Positions 63,868 to 64,000 of a stretch of DNA of 64,000 nucleotides are shown here, one piece after another. The notes under the pieces were generated by a model. It saw only the letters and a program-made list of their open reading frames with translations. It was not told the origin of the DNA and made no database searches. The stretch is from assembly GCF_932526225.1 (NCBI RefSeq), contig NC_064046.1, forward strand, positions 11,495,719 through 11,559,718. The letters run 5' to 3'. The translations under genes were made by a program, and so were the position numbers. Every line of letters begins with the position of its first letter. Within the stretch, counting starts at the first letter, position 1. Origin of the DNA: Nematostella vectensis (Eukaryota; Cnidaria; Anthozoa; Actiniaria; Edwardsiidae).

Positions 63868-64000
63868 TTCAATATTCTTATCTTTTTTCCCGGAAAGGGG
63901 TACTTAGAACATGTGACGTGACGTGACGCGGGCGAAACTTATTTGAATGTATGACGGGATGGAACGAAACGGAAGCAGATATAACGAGACAGGACGTGAC
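63868..64000. other. Downstream of the astacin stop
   Basis: Short GC-richer tail with GACGTGACG runs; no poly(A) signal seen, so the 3' UTR may continue beyond the window. Confidence 0.3.

Overview
The window looks like nuclear DNA of an invertebrate animal, most likely an anthozoan cnidarian of the Nematostella type; this is inference. Genes are intron-rich with GT-AG introns of 0.1 to 3 kb and protein families are metazoan: P4HTM-like prolyl hydroxylases, an ASB7 orthologue, and an astacin carrying a chain of ShKT domains. Much of the rest is micro- and minisatellites, terminal-inverted-repeat elements and hammerhead-ribozyme repeats. There is no sign of a bacterium, plasmid, virus or CRISPR array.

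Layout. (1) 148-23959, minus strand: three tandem paralogues of a signal-peptide / EF-hand / 2-oxoglutarate-Fe(II) prolyl 4-hydroxylase. Gene A (148-7095) loses its 3' end at the window edge; B (9269-15733, 469 aa) and C (17154-23959, 432 aa) are complete, and all exon phases join. (2) 26158-31436, plus: a three-exon ASB7 orthologue (330 aa) with a 2 kb minisatellite in intron 1. (3) 35705-38995, plus: a two-exon gene for an unrecognised secreted 190-aa protein with six cysteines, a TATA box and a poly(A) signal. (4) 39-55 kb: essentially gene-free and full of repeats, including a tandem array of a 357-bp unit whose minus strand carries a type I hammerhead ribozyme (a metazoan retrozyme). (5) 55264-63867, plus: a 14-exon astacin metalloprotease (692 aa) with seven C-terminal ShKT domains.

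The genes do not form one pathway. The hydroxylases and the astacin both act in the secretory route and extracellular matrix, but their adjacency may be chance. Two structural themes stand out: the hammerhead retrozyme array, and five separate cases where a short tandem or scattered duplication straddles an exon-intron junction, leaving decoy exon edges in the introns of the P4H genes and the astacin gene.
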